A DNA stretch of 10,232 bases, from contig JAUZOB010000099.1 in NCBI GenBank assembly GCA_030706665.1, positions 1 through 10,232 on the forward strand. Reading direction: 5' to 3'. Under the pieces are notes generated by a model. The model was not told the DNA's origin and did no database searches. It was given only the letters and a program-made list of their open reading frames with translations. A program made the translations under genes and the position numbers. This document shows, one piece after another, positions 1 through 6,778 of this stretch (the first letter of the stretch is position 1; the number at the start of each line of letters is the position of its first letter). Origin of the DNA: Bacteroidota bacterium (GTDB lineage Bacteria > Bacteroidota > Bacteroidia > Bacteroidales > Prolixibacteraceae).

Positions 1-294
1 GCCGGCTAAAAAACCAACAACCAAAATAGCAGCAATTGATGCCGCACATCTTTTCCAAAATAGAATGGATTTTCTTTTTTGATTTAGCAATTCATGATAA
101 AAAAGAATCAGACGCTGGTCGGTTCGATCCTCAACAGGATTTGTAGTGTCCCATATATCTTTTATCTCAAGATATGTTGCTTTATTCGCAGGGCTCTCTT
201 TAATCCAATGGGATAATTCTTCCAGCTCTCCACAAGAACATTCTCCATTAAAAGACCTGGAGATCAACGCCTCAAAATATGCTTTATCGTCCAT
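1..294 (-). CDS. FecR-family anti-sigma factor, N-terminal part (runs off window)
   Basis: This is the first 98 codons of an inner-membrane anti-sigma factor; the frame is open to the window edge. The N-terminal cytoplasmic region carries the pattern FNGECSCGELEELSHWI (about residues 15-31), typical of the FecR N-terminal domain that binds the sigma factor. Basic residues (QKRKSILFWKR, 72-82) then lead into a hydrophobic segment (83-98) that looks like the single transmembrane helix. In Bacteroidota such proteins relay a signal from a TonB-dependent SusC-like transporter to the ECF sigma factor. The gene begins 56 bases after the sigma-factor stop, so the two are almost certainly co-transcribed. 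The ATG at 294 has a GAGG about 10 bases upstream. The periplasmic FecR domain lies outside the window, so it cannot be checked for intactness. Confidence 0.85.
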   Translation of the reverse strand, partial: MDDKAYFEALISRSFNGECSCGELEELSHWIKESPANKATYLEIKDIWDTTNPVEDRTDQRLILFYHELLNQKRKSILFWKRCAASIAAILVVGFLAG

Positions 295-350
295 CTTTAT
301 TGCCTCAGTAAAATTGACACTACTAAGACGACATGAATGCAAAAACTACG

Positions 351-923
351 TCAACAACTTTTGTTTTTTTTGAAAAATAATGAAGAAGAACTAGATCGAT
401 AGAAAAATAAAAGAAGATGAAGCATGTTCTTAGGGATTCTTTCTTTCAAAGTAGCCAAAGCCCGAAACAATCTTGTTTCGACAGTTCGGATGGGAATCTG
501 AAGACGCTCTGCAATTTCTTTATTCTTTAGCCCTTCAAATCTGCTTAACAGTATAATCTCTTTATTTATATCAGATAAAGAATCAATTGCAGTTGTGATT
601 GTTAATAGATTTTCCCTTTCAATCATTGATCTTTCACTATTTTGATAGTGAGATATCTCCATCTCCCGAAATGAAATCAAAGCCTGTGATTCAAATCTAC
701 TCACGACCTTCTGATGCTTCAGAAAATCAAGACATTTATTCCTCATCGCAGAAAAAAGGTAAGCCCGAAGAGTCTCGTCATTATCAAAGTACATATCCTT
801 CTCCCATAACGAAAGAAACACATCCTGCACCAAATCCAAAGCATCACTTTCTTGCTCAATGAATTTCAATGAATAAAGCAACAATCGATGATGATACTTC
901 TTAAAAATTGTGTCAAAATTCAT
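351..923 (-). CDS. FecI-type ECF RNA polymerase sigma factor (Bacteroidota)
   Basis: A 190-residue sigma-70-family factor of the extracytoplasmic-function class, which directs RNA polymerase to the promoter of its linked transport or catabolic operon. Region 2 covers about residues 5-72: DLVQDVFLSLWEKD (30-43) is the core-binding part and RAYLFSAMRNKCLDFLKH (53-70) the -10-recognition helix. Region 4 covers about 114-162, with the helix-turn-helix NKEIAERLQIPIRTVETRLFR (134-154, last residue approximate). Regions 1 and 3 are absent, as expected for ECF factors. The tail is unusual: hydrophobic, then five serines and a basic stretch (SLFFKKNKSC). It lies on A/T homopolymers, so it may be a recent extension or a frameshifted C-terminus. 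The gene starts 9 bases after the stop of a YhcH-like remnant and is followed by the FecR gene. Family assignment is firm; the regulated operon is inferred. Confidence 0.93.
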   Translation of the reverse strand: MNFDTIFKKYHHRLLLYSLKFIEQESDALDLVQDVFLSLWEKDMYFDNDETLRAYLFSAMRNKCLDFLKHQKVVSRFESQALISFREMEISHYQNSERSMIERENLLTITTAIDSLSDINKEIILLSRFEGLKNKEIAERLQIPIRTVETRLFRALATLKERIPKNMLHLLLFFYRSSSSSLFFKKNKSC

Positions 924-932
924 TTTAATGTT

Positions 933-1124
933 CTATTTAACTCTGACTTTAACAACCAACTTCTTTACTTTCGCCGGATCTTGCACCTTAAGGTTCGGCT
1001 TATGAGCATCAGATGGGAAAAAGATAAGAAAATGATTCGGTGCTACTTTCATCAATTCTTCTCCTTCGATTATATACTGAATATCAATATAAGTCCAATG
1101 GGCTTCAAAAAGATTGTCTATGAA
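933..1124 (-). pseudogene. YhcH/YjgK/YiaL (DUF386) family remnant
   Basis: An open frame of 63 codons ends in TAG at 933-935 and has a stop immediately upstream (1125-1127), with no proper start. Its first part (FEAHWTYIDIQYIIEGEE, residues 6-23) matches the central FEAH.kYIDIQ..i.GEE block of the family. It then jumps directly to FLIFFPSDAHKP (32-43) and ends with KVKKLVVKVRVK, the conserved C-terminal block. In intact proteins of about 150 residues these blocks are separated by roughly 35-40 residues, and about 60 residues precede the first. The N-terminal half and an internal in-frame segment therefore appear deleted. Intact members form a cupin-like fold (E. coli TabA, EbgC) and are often found in sugar-catabolic operons. 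It sits between the esterase stop (10 bases) and the sigma-factor start (9 bases). A functional mini-protein is possible but unlikely. Family names are from memory, not from a search. Confidence 0.8.
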
Positions 1125-1134
1125 TCAGCAATGT

Positions 1135-2052
1135 CTATTGGAGGAAACCTTTCTCTTTAAACCACTCCTGAAGAAGCATGGTCCAGCATGAATACGCATA
1201 AAAGTCTTTATTCAGTCCCCATCCATGTCCCCCTTTTCCGAATATAAACATCGATACAGGGATGTTCTGCTTTTTAAGAGCCGAATAAAAATCAATACTA
1301 TTGCGAGTTGGGACAACCTTATCATCATCACTCAGGACAAGAAAGGTTGGAGGAGTATCTTTAGTAACCTGACGTTCATTGGAGTAATATTGTTCGAGAT
1401 CTCCCTCATAATTACGACCTAGAAGATTATCTCTCGTCCCCATATGGGTGAACTCTTTATTCAAGGTAATTACAGGATAAAAAAGAATCATAAAATCCGG
1501 ACGGCAACTTTGTTTTCCAATCTCATCATTCGCTGAAGGATTTCCTGTATCAAAATGAGTTCCGGCAGTTGAAGCCAAATGGCCACCGGCAGAGAATCCG
1601 GCAATCCCTATCTTGTTGGGATCTATTCCCCATTTTAATGCTGAAGCCCTAACTGTCCGAATAGCCTGTTGTGCATCTTTCAACGGAATCATGTGATTTC
1701 CGTTGGGAAGACGATATTTCAATACAATTCCGGCAATACCCTGTTCATTTAACCATTTTGCAAAATCATAGCCTTCGTGCTTCATTGCTTCTCCGGCATA
1801 TCCGCCCCCAGGACAGATTACCACTGCAGGAACCTGCGAGTTATGCTTCTCCGGTAGAAAGACATACAATTTCGGAGTCGTTATATTTTCAACAAATTGA
1901 ATAGAATTATCTCCTATAACCTCTTTTTCTTTTATCCCATTTTTTTCGGGAGTGCCATTAGGCCAAAGAAACAATTCCTGCTGTGCCATAAGAGTTGAAC
2001 CCAACGAAAGAAATATTCCTAAACTAAGGAGTACAGATTTAAAATTCATCAT
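1135..2052 (-). CDS. Secreted alpha/beta-hydrolase, acetylxylan/feruloyl esterase-like
   Basis: A complete 305-residue exported serine esterase of the BD-FAE/acetylxylan-esterase-like group that removes acyl decorations from plant polysaccharides. A signal peptide (hydrophobic 5-22) ends in LMAQQ, a normal Bacteroidota cleavage site. The oxyanion-hole motif is CPGGGY (80-85). The nucleophile elbow is GFSAGGH with Ser154. The acid is in SDDDKVVP (Asp244, or Asp243) and the catalytic His276 lies in GKGGHGWG. The triad is in the usual order and spacing and nothing is truncated. Two adjacent ATGs (2052 and 2049) are equally possible starts; no Shine-Dalgarno is visible, as is common in this phylum. 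It is preceded by 460 non-coding bases and may have its own promoter. The family is secure; the exact ester (acetyl or feruloyl) cannot be read from the sequence. Confidence 0.88.
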   Translation of the reverse strand: MMNFKSVLLSLGIFLSLGSTLMAQQELFLWPNGTPEKNGIKEKEVIGDNSIQFVENITTPKLYVFLPEKHNSQVPAVVICPGGGYAGEAMKHEGYDFAKWLNEQGIAGIVLKYRLPNGNHMIPLKDAQQAIRTVRASALKWGIDPNKIGIAGFSAGGHLASTAGTHFDTGNPSANDEIGKQSCRPDFMILFYPVITLNKEFTHMGTRDNLLGRNYEGDLEQYYSNERQVTKDTPPTFLVLSDDDKVVPTRNSIDFYSALKKQNIPVSMFIFGKGGHGWGLNKDFYAYSCWTMLLQEWFKEKGFLQ

Positions 2053-2325
2053 ATAGGTCTTTTAGTTAGTTTATTCGTGCTTTTATAAAATACCAATTTC
2101 GCTTGCAAAAATAAGATGGTTAATTAATGGGAAACGCTACGGAGAAACACACCTGTTTTTTGCAGTACGATTGTTTATGTCCGGAATATCTCAACAAGAT
2201 AAAAACACTTCGTTCATCGTTCGAATCCCCATGCCTTATATGTTATCTATTTTTAAATGCCTTGTTCTTCATCATAAAATTGATAAAGAACCCTGTTCGC
2301 ACCTGCTGCTATGAAACCGGGAAAG

Positions 2326-2333
2326 CAAATATA
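2326..2333 (-). promoter_or_regulatory. Candidate Bacteroidota -7 box for the esterase transcript
   Basis: Read on the minus strand the sequence is TATATTTG, a full match to the Bacteroides -7 consensus TAnnTTTG. The expected TTTG about 20 bases upstream is not clearly present; a T-rich stretch lies there instead. Transcription would begin near 2320 and reach the esterase start at 2052. The motif is short, so a chance match in AT-rich DNA is possible. Confidence 0.3.
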
Positions 2334-2381
2334 AAGAAAATAGGAAGTGTGTTTTAAAAAAAAACAGAGTCTTATTTTTGA

Positions 2382-2404
2382 ATAATCTTTTGTAAAAAGA
2401 TTAT
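2382..2404. repeat. Perfect 10-bp inverted repeat with 3-base loop
   Basis: ATAATCTTTT and AAAAGATTAT flank the loop GTA, a perfect palindromic hairpin. It overlaps by three bases a second inverted repeat (TATCTC/GAGATA, 2402-2416), so the two hairpins could not form together fully. It lies about 110 bases downstream of the GH43 remnant stop in the direction of transcription. It is AT-rich with little U-tract, so it may be a weak terminator or an operator. Confidence 0.55.
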
Positions 2405-2416
2405 CTCAAGGAGATA
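2402..2416. repeat. 6-bp inverted repeat, loop AAG
   Basis: TATCTC (2402-2407) and GAGATA (2411-2416) pair around AAG. It shares bases 2402-2404 with the neighbouring 10-bp hairpin. On its own this would be weak; the adjacency to the longer palindrome is the reason to record it. Confidence 0.3.
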
Positions 2417-2512
2417 GTTTAGAATATTTCATCGGCAGACATCTGGAATCAGATTATCCCACCAAAAAAGAGAATAAGGGAAAACGAAAAGACATCAATA
2501 AATAGAAATCAA

Positions 2513-2902
2513 TTATTTCCTGTCTTTTTGATCAAAATACCCCAGATTCCATTCGTCCATCCAATGAAGGGAAATTTTTCCATTCTCAAAATCAAGTGGC
2601 AACCAGATATAAGGTCCGTCTATAGCATTTTGAGGACGCCAGATGTCAGCCATAAAAATGAAAGCATTCTTTTTCCCCTGAACCGGAAGAATATAAGTAC
2701 TCTGACCGCCGTAGGTTATATTCGCATCTTTTCCCATACATGGATTTTCCAAAGAGTTCCATGGCCCCCATATTGATTCAGCTACCGCGCTTCTAGCAGC
2801 ATTAGGAGCCCACCCCGTACACCCCGAAGTGATCAGGTAATATTTGTCCTTGTACTTGCAAATTGAGGGAGCTTCATTATGTCCTGCAGGGAATAGTTCT
2901 AA
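2513..2902 (-). pseudogene. GH43 glycosidase, C-terminal remnant
   Basis: The open frame gives 129 residues that begin abruptly after an in-frame TGA (2903-2905). Residues 7-13 (GHNEAPS) resemble the NEAP/REAP motif carrying the general-acid Glu of many GH43 enzymes. YYLITSGCTGWAPNAAR (21-37) and SIWGPW (43-48) are typical of the next propeller blades. The rest continues to a normal GH43 ending (WLPLDFENGK..WMDEW). The first half, including the catalytic-base Asp and the pKa-modulating Asp, is missing. Intact relatives exceed 300 residues before any extra domain. The only in-frame start (TTG, 2750-2752) would give 79 residues without any catalytic residue, so I call this a broken gene. It would have been transcribed after the GH51 gene, and a large inverted repeat lies beside its broken end. 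Subfamily cannot be set safely; it resembles the galactanase/xylosidase-like group. Confidence 0.85.
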
Positions 2903-2929
2903 TCATTGCAATTTATCAAACAAAAGAGT

Positions 2930-2978
2930 AACGATTCCGGCAGAAACGATTTGTTAATTTTCGAGTTAACAAATCGTT
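2930..2978. repeat. 13-bp perfect inverted repeat plus an extra half-site copy
   Basis: AACGATTTGTTAA (2945-2957) and TTAACAAATCGTT (2966-2978) are perfect reverse complements separated by 8 bases (TTTTCGAG). A further direct copy of the outer 7 bases, AACGATT, stands at 2930-2936. It lies 59 bases past the GH51 stop and just before the truncated end of the GH43 remnant. Neither strand shows a U-tract after the hairpin, so it is not a classical intrinsic terminator. A factor-binding site, a processed 3' hairpin or the scar of a mobile element are all possible. Confidence 0.7.
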
Positions 2979-3036
2979 CCACCGAAGATTATTATTTAAA
3001 AAAACAGAATTCTAGTTTTAGGGAAGATGAATGTTC

Positions 3037-4602
3037 TTATTTAATTTCCAACACAACAATCGATTTTGCAGGAAGTTTAACGATCAGCCCTTCTTTCCCA
3101 ATCTTAGCACCTTTAAATTCAGCCGGCTGAATCGCATTAGGATTTTCGAATGTATTATATACCGACAACCCTGAAGCAGTAATGATTTTACCGGTTACGG
3201 TAGTTGCCTTTTTACCCTGTAAATCACAGGTTAATTCAACCGGGTTGGTCGGGTCAATATTGACTAATGAAATATGAATAGCACCATTCTTATCTTTTGA
3301 GGCAGAAGCGCTCAATTCGGGAATATCCTTTTCTTCCGCTTTAAGTACTGGCGCTTCTAACTTGGAAGGAAGAAGTGTTGCATCCTGATGTACCTGATAC
3401 AAATCAAAAACATGATAAGTCGGAGTCAGCACCATTTTTTCATTCTTAGTCAGAATTATTGACTGTAAAACATTAACAACCTGAGCGATATTTGCCATCT
3501 TAATACGATCGCAATGGCTATTAAAGATATTCAGTGTAATCCCTGCGACAAAAGCATCGCGAAGCGTATTCTGCTGATAAAGGAATCCGGGATTTGTGCC
3601 AGGCTCAACATCCCACCATGTTCCCCATTCATCAACCAACAAGCCGATCTCCTTCCGTGGATCGTACTTATCCATGATAGCCATGTGCTTTTTCACAACA
3701 TCTTCGATCTCCATACACTTGCTCATAGTCCAGAGATATTCGTCATTCGTAAATTTAGTGGCAGAACCTTTGCTCCCCGACCATCCTTTACAGGTATAAT
3801 AATGCAATGAAATAGCATTCATGCGGTTTCCGACCTTCTTCATTAAAACATCGGTCCAATTATAATCATAATCAGATGCTCCACTTGCGATTCGGAATAA
3901 TCCATGATCCCCGTAATTTCTGCAATAAGTGGAATAACGACGGAATAAATCAGCGTAATATTCAGGAGCCATGTTCCCTCCGCATCCCCAGCTTTCATTT
4001 CCAACTCCGAGGTATTTTACGCCCCAAGGCTTTTCACGTCCGTTTTTACGACGCAGATTTGCCATCGGGCTATCACCATCAGAGTTAATATATTCAACCC
4101 ATTTAGCAAGTTCTTCAACTGTACCGCTTCCGACATTCCCGCTCAAATAAGGTTCAGCTCCGATCAACTCACAGAAGTTGAGAAACTCATGCGTCCCGAA
4201 GCTATTATCTTCAACAACGCCTCCCCAGTTTGTATTAACCATTTTAGGCCTCTTATCCCTGGGACCGATTCCATCCATCCAATGATATTCGTCGGCAAAG
4301 CAACCACCCGGCCAACGCAAGATTGGAACATGAATTTTCTTAAGCGCTTGCAAAACATCATTTCTGTATCCATTGGTATTAGGAATCGGCGAGTTCTCTC
4401 CCACCCAGATCCCTCCATAAATACAATTCCCCAGATGCTCTGAAAACTGGCCATAAATGTTCTTGCTGATTTGGTATTGCCCTTGATCAGCATTAATTGT
4501 CAGATGAGCTTTTAGTCCTGAGGAATCCTGCTTCTTCTGCGCCCCTGCCATTGATATTGCGAGCAGAAAAAGAACTCCGTAAGTGAATAATTGTTTTTTC
4601 AT
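3037..4602 (-). CDS. Secreted GH51 alpha-L-arabinofuranosidase
   Basis: A complete 521-residue exported retaining exo-arabinofuranosidase, which removes L-arabinofuranose from arabinan or arabinoxylan fragments, probably in the periplasm. The signal peptide (residues 1-21) ends in AGAQ. The (beta/alpha)8 domain follows, with landmarks IYGQFSEHLG (49-58), the substrate-binding RWPGGCFADEYHW (96-108), the acid/base Glu203 in GNESWG and the nucleophile Glu325 in DEWG. The C-terminal beta-sandwich covers about 400-521 and ends in the usual PAKSIVVLEIK. Length and both catalytic residues agree with the family. It starts 46 bases after the SUMF1-propeller gene and is likely its operon partner. The ATG at 4602 gives a clean signal peptide. 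Alternative functions within GH51 (endoglucanase) are unlikely given the arabinanase nearby. Confidence 0.95.
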   Translation of the reverse strand: MKKQLFTYGVLFLLAISMAGAQKKQDSSGLKAHLTINADQGQYQISKNIYGQFSEHLGNCIYGGIWVGENSPIPNTNGYRNDVLQALKKIHVPILRWPGGCFADEYHWMDGIGPRDKRPKMVNTNWGGVVEDNSFGTHEFLNFCELIGAEPYLSGNVGSGTVEELAKWVEYINSDGDSPMANLRRKNGREKPWGVKYLGVGNESWGCGGNMAPEYYADLFRRYSTYCRNYGDHGLFRIASGASDYDYNWTDVLMKKVGNRMNAISLHYYTCKGWSGSKGSATKFTNDEYLWTMSKCMEIEDVVKKHMAIMDKYDPRKEIGLLVDEWGTWWDVEPGTNPGFLYQQNTLRDAFVAGITLNIFNSHCDRIKMANIAQVVNVLQSIILTKNEKMVLTPTYHVFDLYQVHQDATLLPSKLEAPVLKAEEKDIPELSASASKDKNGAIHISLVNIDPTNPVELTCDLQGKKATTVTGKIITASGLSVYNTFENPNAIQPAEFKGAKIGKEGLIVKLPAKSIVVLEIK

Positions 4603-4648
4603 AGTCTTTGGGTATCTAATTTATAATCAGTCTTAAAATGATCTCAGT

Positions 4649-6778
4649 TTAAAACGCAGGAGGTAAAGTCTTAATCCACTTCTCATTAAAAATATATTCG
4701 TTTCCGCTGCTTATCAAATGGATCAATCCATTCCTCGCAACAGTCGAAGTCACATAACCTTTAGGTTCTGCTTTCAGGGAAGTCATTTCGAATTCATGTT
4801 GCCACCCCCAACCGTTATATTTACCGGGCTGCTTTTCATTTACTACGAGTCGTATATAAGGAAATGTTTTACCTCCGTCTTCAGAAAGCGCAGCAATTAA
4901 ACCGCTTCCCTCTTTCTTATTCCCGGTTTCGTCTGTCAGCATGATTTTGGGAGTAAATGTTGCAAAAAAGATATTTCCATCCGACAGACGTTGCAATGTG
5001 CTTCTCTGCCCGCTGCCAATCGGATCAAAGCCGCTTGCAGAATAGGTCCAGGTGATCCCCCCATCCGTTGAGATGCTCTTCCCCTGTGTATTATTGATGT
5101 TGTCACCTCGACCTATTGACATTAACGCTCCATCCGGAAGTTCCACAATCGGAGCATGTATTCCTGCAATCCAGGCTCCTTTCTCTCCTTCTTTAAAGAC
5201 AGGAGCCGGTTTACCGGTTGCAGGCTTATTCCACGTCTTCCCTTCATCTTCGCTAATCCATACCACAGATCCACCTTCTCCCCAGGGTACAGCATCGCAA
5301 GTGAGGATGATCCGCCCTTTCCGATCGCGAATCACGGAAGCTATGGGCATATTTTGATATCCGCGCTCCGGATTAATAAACCTTGGCTTTGACCAGGTAG
5401 CTCCATTATCCGTAGAATAGCGCATGACCAATGCCAGGTAATACCAGGAATTAGCAGCTGAGAAACCACTGAAATGGAAAATGGTATCTCCTCCGTTCCA
5501 CCAGATTGCTCCTCCATGTTCGTTACGATCCGCAGAATCAAAGAATACAGAAACAGGGTCCCATTTATCGCTTCCATATCTTTTTCTACTGGCCACATAT
5601 TTCAATTCACGTCCCGACTCTCTCAATGTATTATACCAGATAGCCAGAAAATCTCCATTGGGAAGCTCGGTAATTGCCGGAACATGATTGTGATAATAGA
5701 AAGGCATATTCGGGTCTGCAGGTGCCACCGGAGGAATTACATACGGAATTGGCCCCTTAAAATAGGGTTTCCCTTTTGCTTCTTCAGGCAATAGGGTCAG
5801 ATCAGGACGATTCTGACTTACATTCTGAAAACAAAGAGGTTTCGGCGCCATGGGATACCTTCCGGATTCATTAATCGGATCAGCCTGGACAATCCTAAAC
5901 CCAATCAGCCAATTCCGGTCTTCCGGCATGGATGACGAACGATTGGCAGAAGACAAATACCGAAGAGTGATAGTCTTCTGCGGATTGGGATCCCTATTTA
6001 CAAACTCGAATTCACAAGTATGACTTCCACCACGTGTTACTTTAAAATCCCCATCTACCGGACCAACGGGATCTTTTTGCTTTTCCGGATGATAAGGGCC
6101 ATACCAATCAGAACACCATTCTTCAACATTTCCGTGCATATCGTATAATCCCCAGGCATTCGGTGGTGTTTGCCCAACCTTTAGATTCGGAGCCGCCTTT
6201 TTAGGATCAGGAATAGCTGTTGCATATCCTCCCAGATCCCCTTTCAGATTTCCTTTCCGATATCCACTCGGTAGGGTATCTCCGGTTGAATAAAAAGTAG
6301 TTGTCCCAGCCCGGCAAGCATATTCCCATTCCGCTTCAGTCGGCAAACGGTAATTCTTCTTTTCCTTAGCTGAAAGCCATTTACAAAAAGCCACAGCATC
6401 GTTCCAACTGACAAAGACTACCGGGTCATCGTCATTATAAGAGGTATTGAACTTCCCTCTCATTTTTTTGTGCTCCGGCATAAATTGTTCAAACGCACTA
6501 TTTGTTACCTCTGTCGAAGCAATATAAAAAGGTTTTGTAATCTGTACCTGATGCACCGGGCGTTCATCATAATCGCCCTCCTGACATCCGCGATTATAAA
6601 CTCCGGGGTTTATCCGGATCATCCTGATTCCGACCGATGACACATACCCCCTATGTTTCTTTTCATTCTGAGCATGAAGAGCCGGCAGTACCAATATGAA
6701 AGAGATCAATACTGCTATGAATTTTCCGCTCGCGCCTTTGCCTCTCACAAGAGAGTTCTCCTTATTGATTTTCATCAT
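4649..6778 (-). CDS. Exported SUMF1/FGE-like domain fused to BNR sialidase-fold propeller
   Basis: A complete 709-residue two-domain exported protein. A signal peptide (about 1-36) ends in LHAQ. Residues about 48-298 form a SUMF1/formylglycine-generating-enzyme-like domain: ERPVHQVQI, FYIASTEVTNSAF, YRLPTEAEWEYACRAGT (143-159), WGLYDMHGNVEEWCSDWYGP and RGGSHTC (249-255), closing with GFRIV. Residues about 355-695 are a six-bladed BNR_2-type propeller with four Asp boxes: STDNGATW (455-462), SEDEGKTW (509-516), STDGGITW (570-577) and SEDGGKTF (632-639). True formylglycine-generating enzymes have two active-site cysteines five residues apart; here Cys255 is present but the second position (260) is Val, so formylglycine formation is doubtful. 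The propeller lacks an FRIP motif, so classical sialidase activity is also doubtful. A role in glycan binding or cleavage is inferred from the GH51 neighbour. It is divergent from the endo-arabinanase gene. Confidence 0.88.
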   Translation of the reverse strand: MMKINKENSLVRGKGASGKFIAVLISFILVLPALHAQNEKKHRGYVSSVGIRMIRINPGVYNRGCQEGDYDERPVHQVQITKPFYIASTEVTNSAFEQFMPEHKKMRGKFNTSYNDDDPVVFVSWNDAVAFCKWLSAKEKKNYRLPTEAEWEYACRAGTTTFYSTGDTLPSGYRKGNLKGDLGGYATAIPDPKKAAPNLKVGQTPPNAWGLYDMHGNVEEWCSDWYGPYHPEKQKDPVGPVDGDFKVTRGGSHTCEFEFVNRDPNPQKTITLRYLSSANRSSSMPEDRNWLIGFRIVQADPINESGRYPMAPKPLCFQNVSQNRPDLTLLPEEAKGKPYFKGPIPYVIPPVAPADPNMPFYYHNHVPAITELPNGDFLAIWYNTLRESGRELKYVASRKRYGSDKWDPVSVFFDSADRNEHGGAIWWNGGDTIFHFSGFSAANSWYYLALVMRYSTDNGATWSKPRFINPERGYQNMPIASVIRDRKGRIILTCDAVPWGEGGSVVWISEDEGKTWNKPATGKPAPVFKEGEKGAWIAGIHAPIVELPDGALMSIGRGDNINNTQGKSISTDGGITWTYSASGFDPIGSGQRSTLQRLSDGNIFFATFTPKIMLTDETGNKKEGSGLIAALSEDGGKTFPYIRLVVNEKQPGKYNGWGWQHEFEMTSLKAEPKGYVTSTVARNGLIHLISSGNEYIFNEKWIKTLPPAF

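Larger units (their letters stand above)
2053..2512. other. Non-coding gap upstream of the esterase
   Basis: These 460 bases between the GH43 remnant stop and the esterase start hold no convincing gene. A 76-codon plus-strand frame (2127-2357) resembles no known family and has no start context. Visible elements are a TAnnTTTG-type box for the minus strand (2326-2333) and two overlapping small inverted repeats (2382-2404, 2402-2416). If the promoter box is real, the esterase transcript has a leader of about 265 bases. No known riboswitch or tRNA could be recognised. Confidence 0.6.

Noticed and set aside
146..373. 75-codon plus-strand frame over the start of the FecR gene
   Set aside because: Antisense to a clear FecR N-terminus in the minus strand; a shadow frame.
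2218..2231. GTTCGAATCCCC, resembling the T-loop of a tRNA (a possible tRNA 3' end or att site)
   Set aside because: The bases on the 5' side (CATC) do not pair with the following CCCC, and no acceptor, D or anticodon arms can be built around it.
2127..2357. 76-codon plus-strand frame in the gap upstream of the esterase
   Set aside because: No recognisable motif, no ribosome-binding site, cysteine- and lysine-rich mixture typical of chance frames, and it lies antisense to the probable esterase leader.
2945..2978. Intrinsic terminator for the GH51 gene
   Set aside because: The hairpin is long enough, but the minus strand continues TCTGCCGG after it, with no U-tract; kept as an unexplained inverted repeat instead.
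4649..6778. Calling the protein a functional sialidase or sulfatase-activating enzyme
   Set aside because: The Asp boxes only show a propeller fold, no FRIP-type arginine motif is present, and one of the two formylglycine-generating cysteines is replaced by Val, so neither activity can be claimed.
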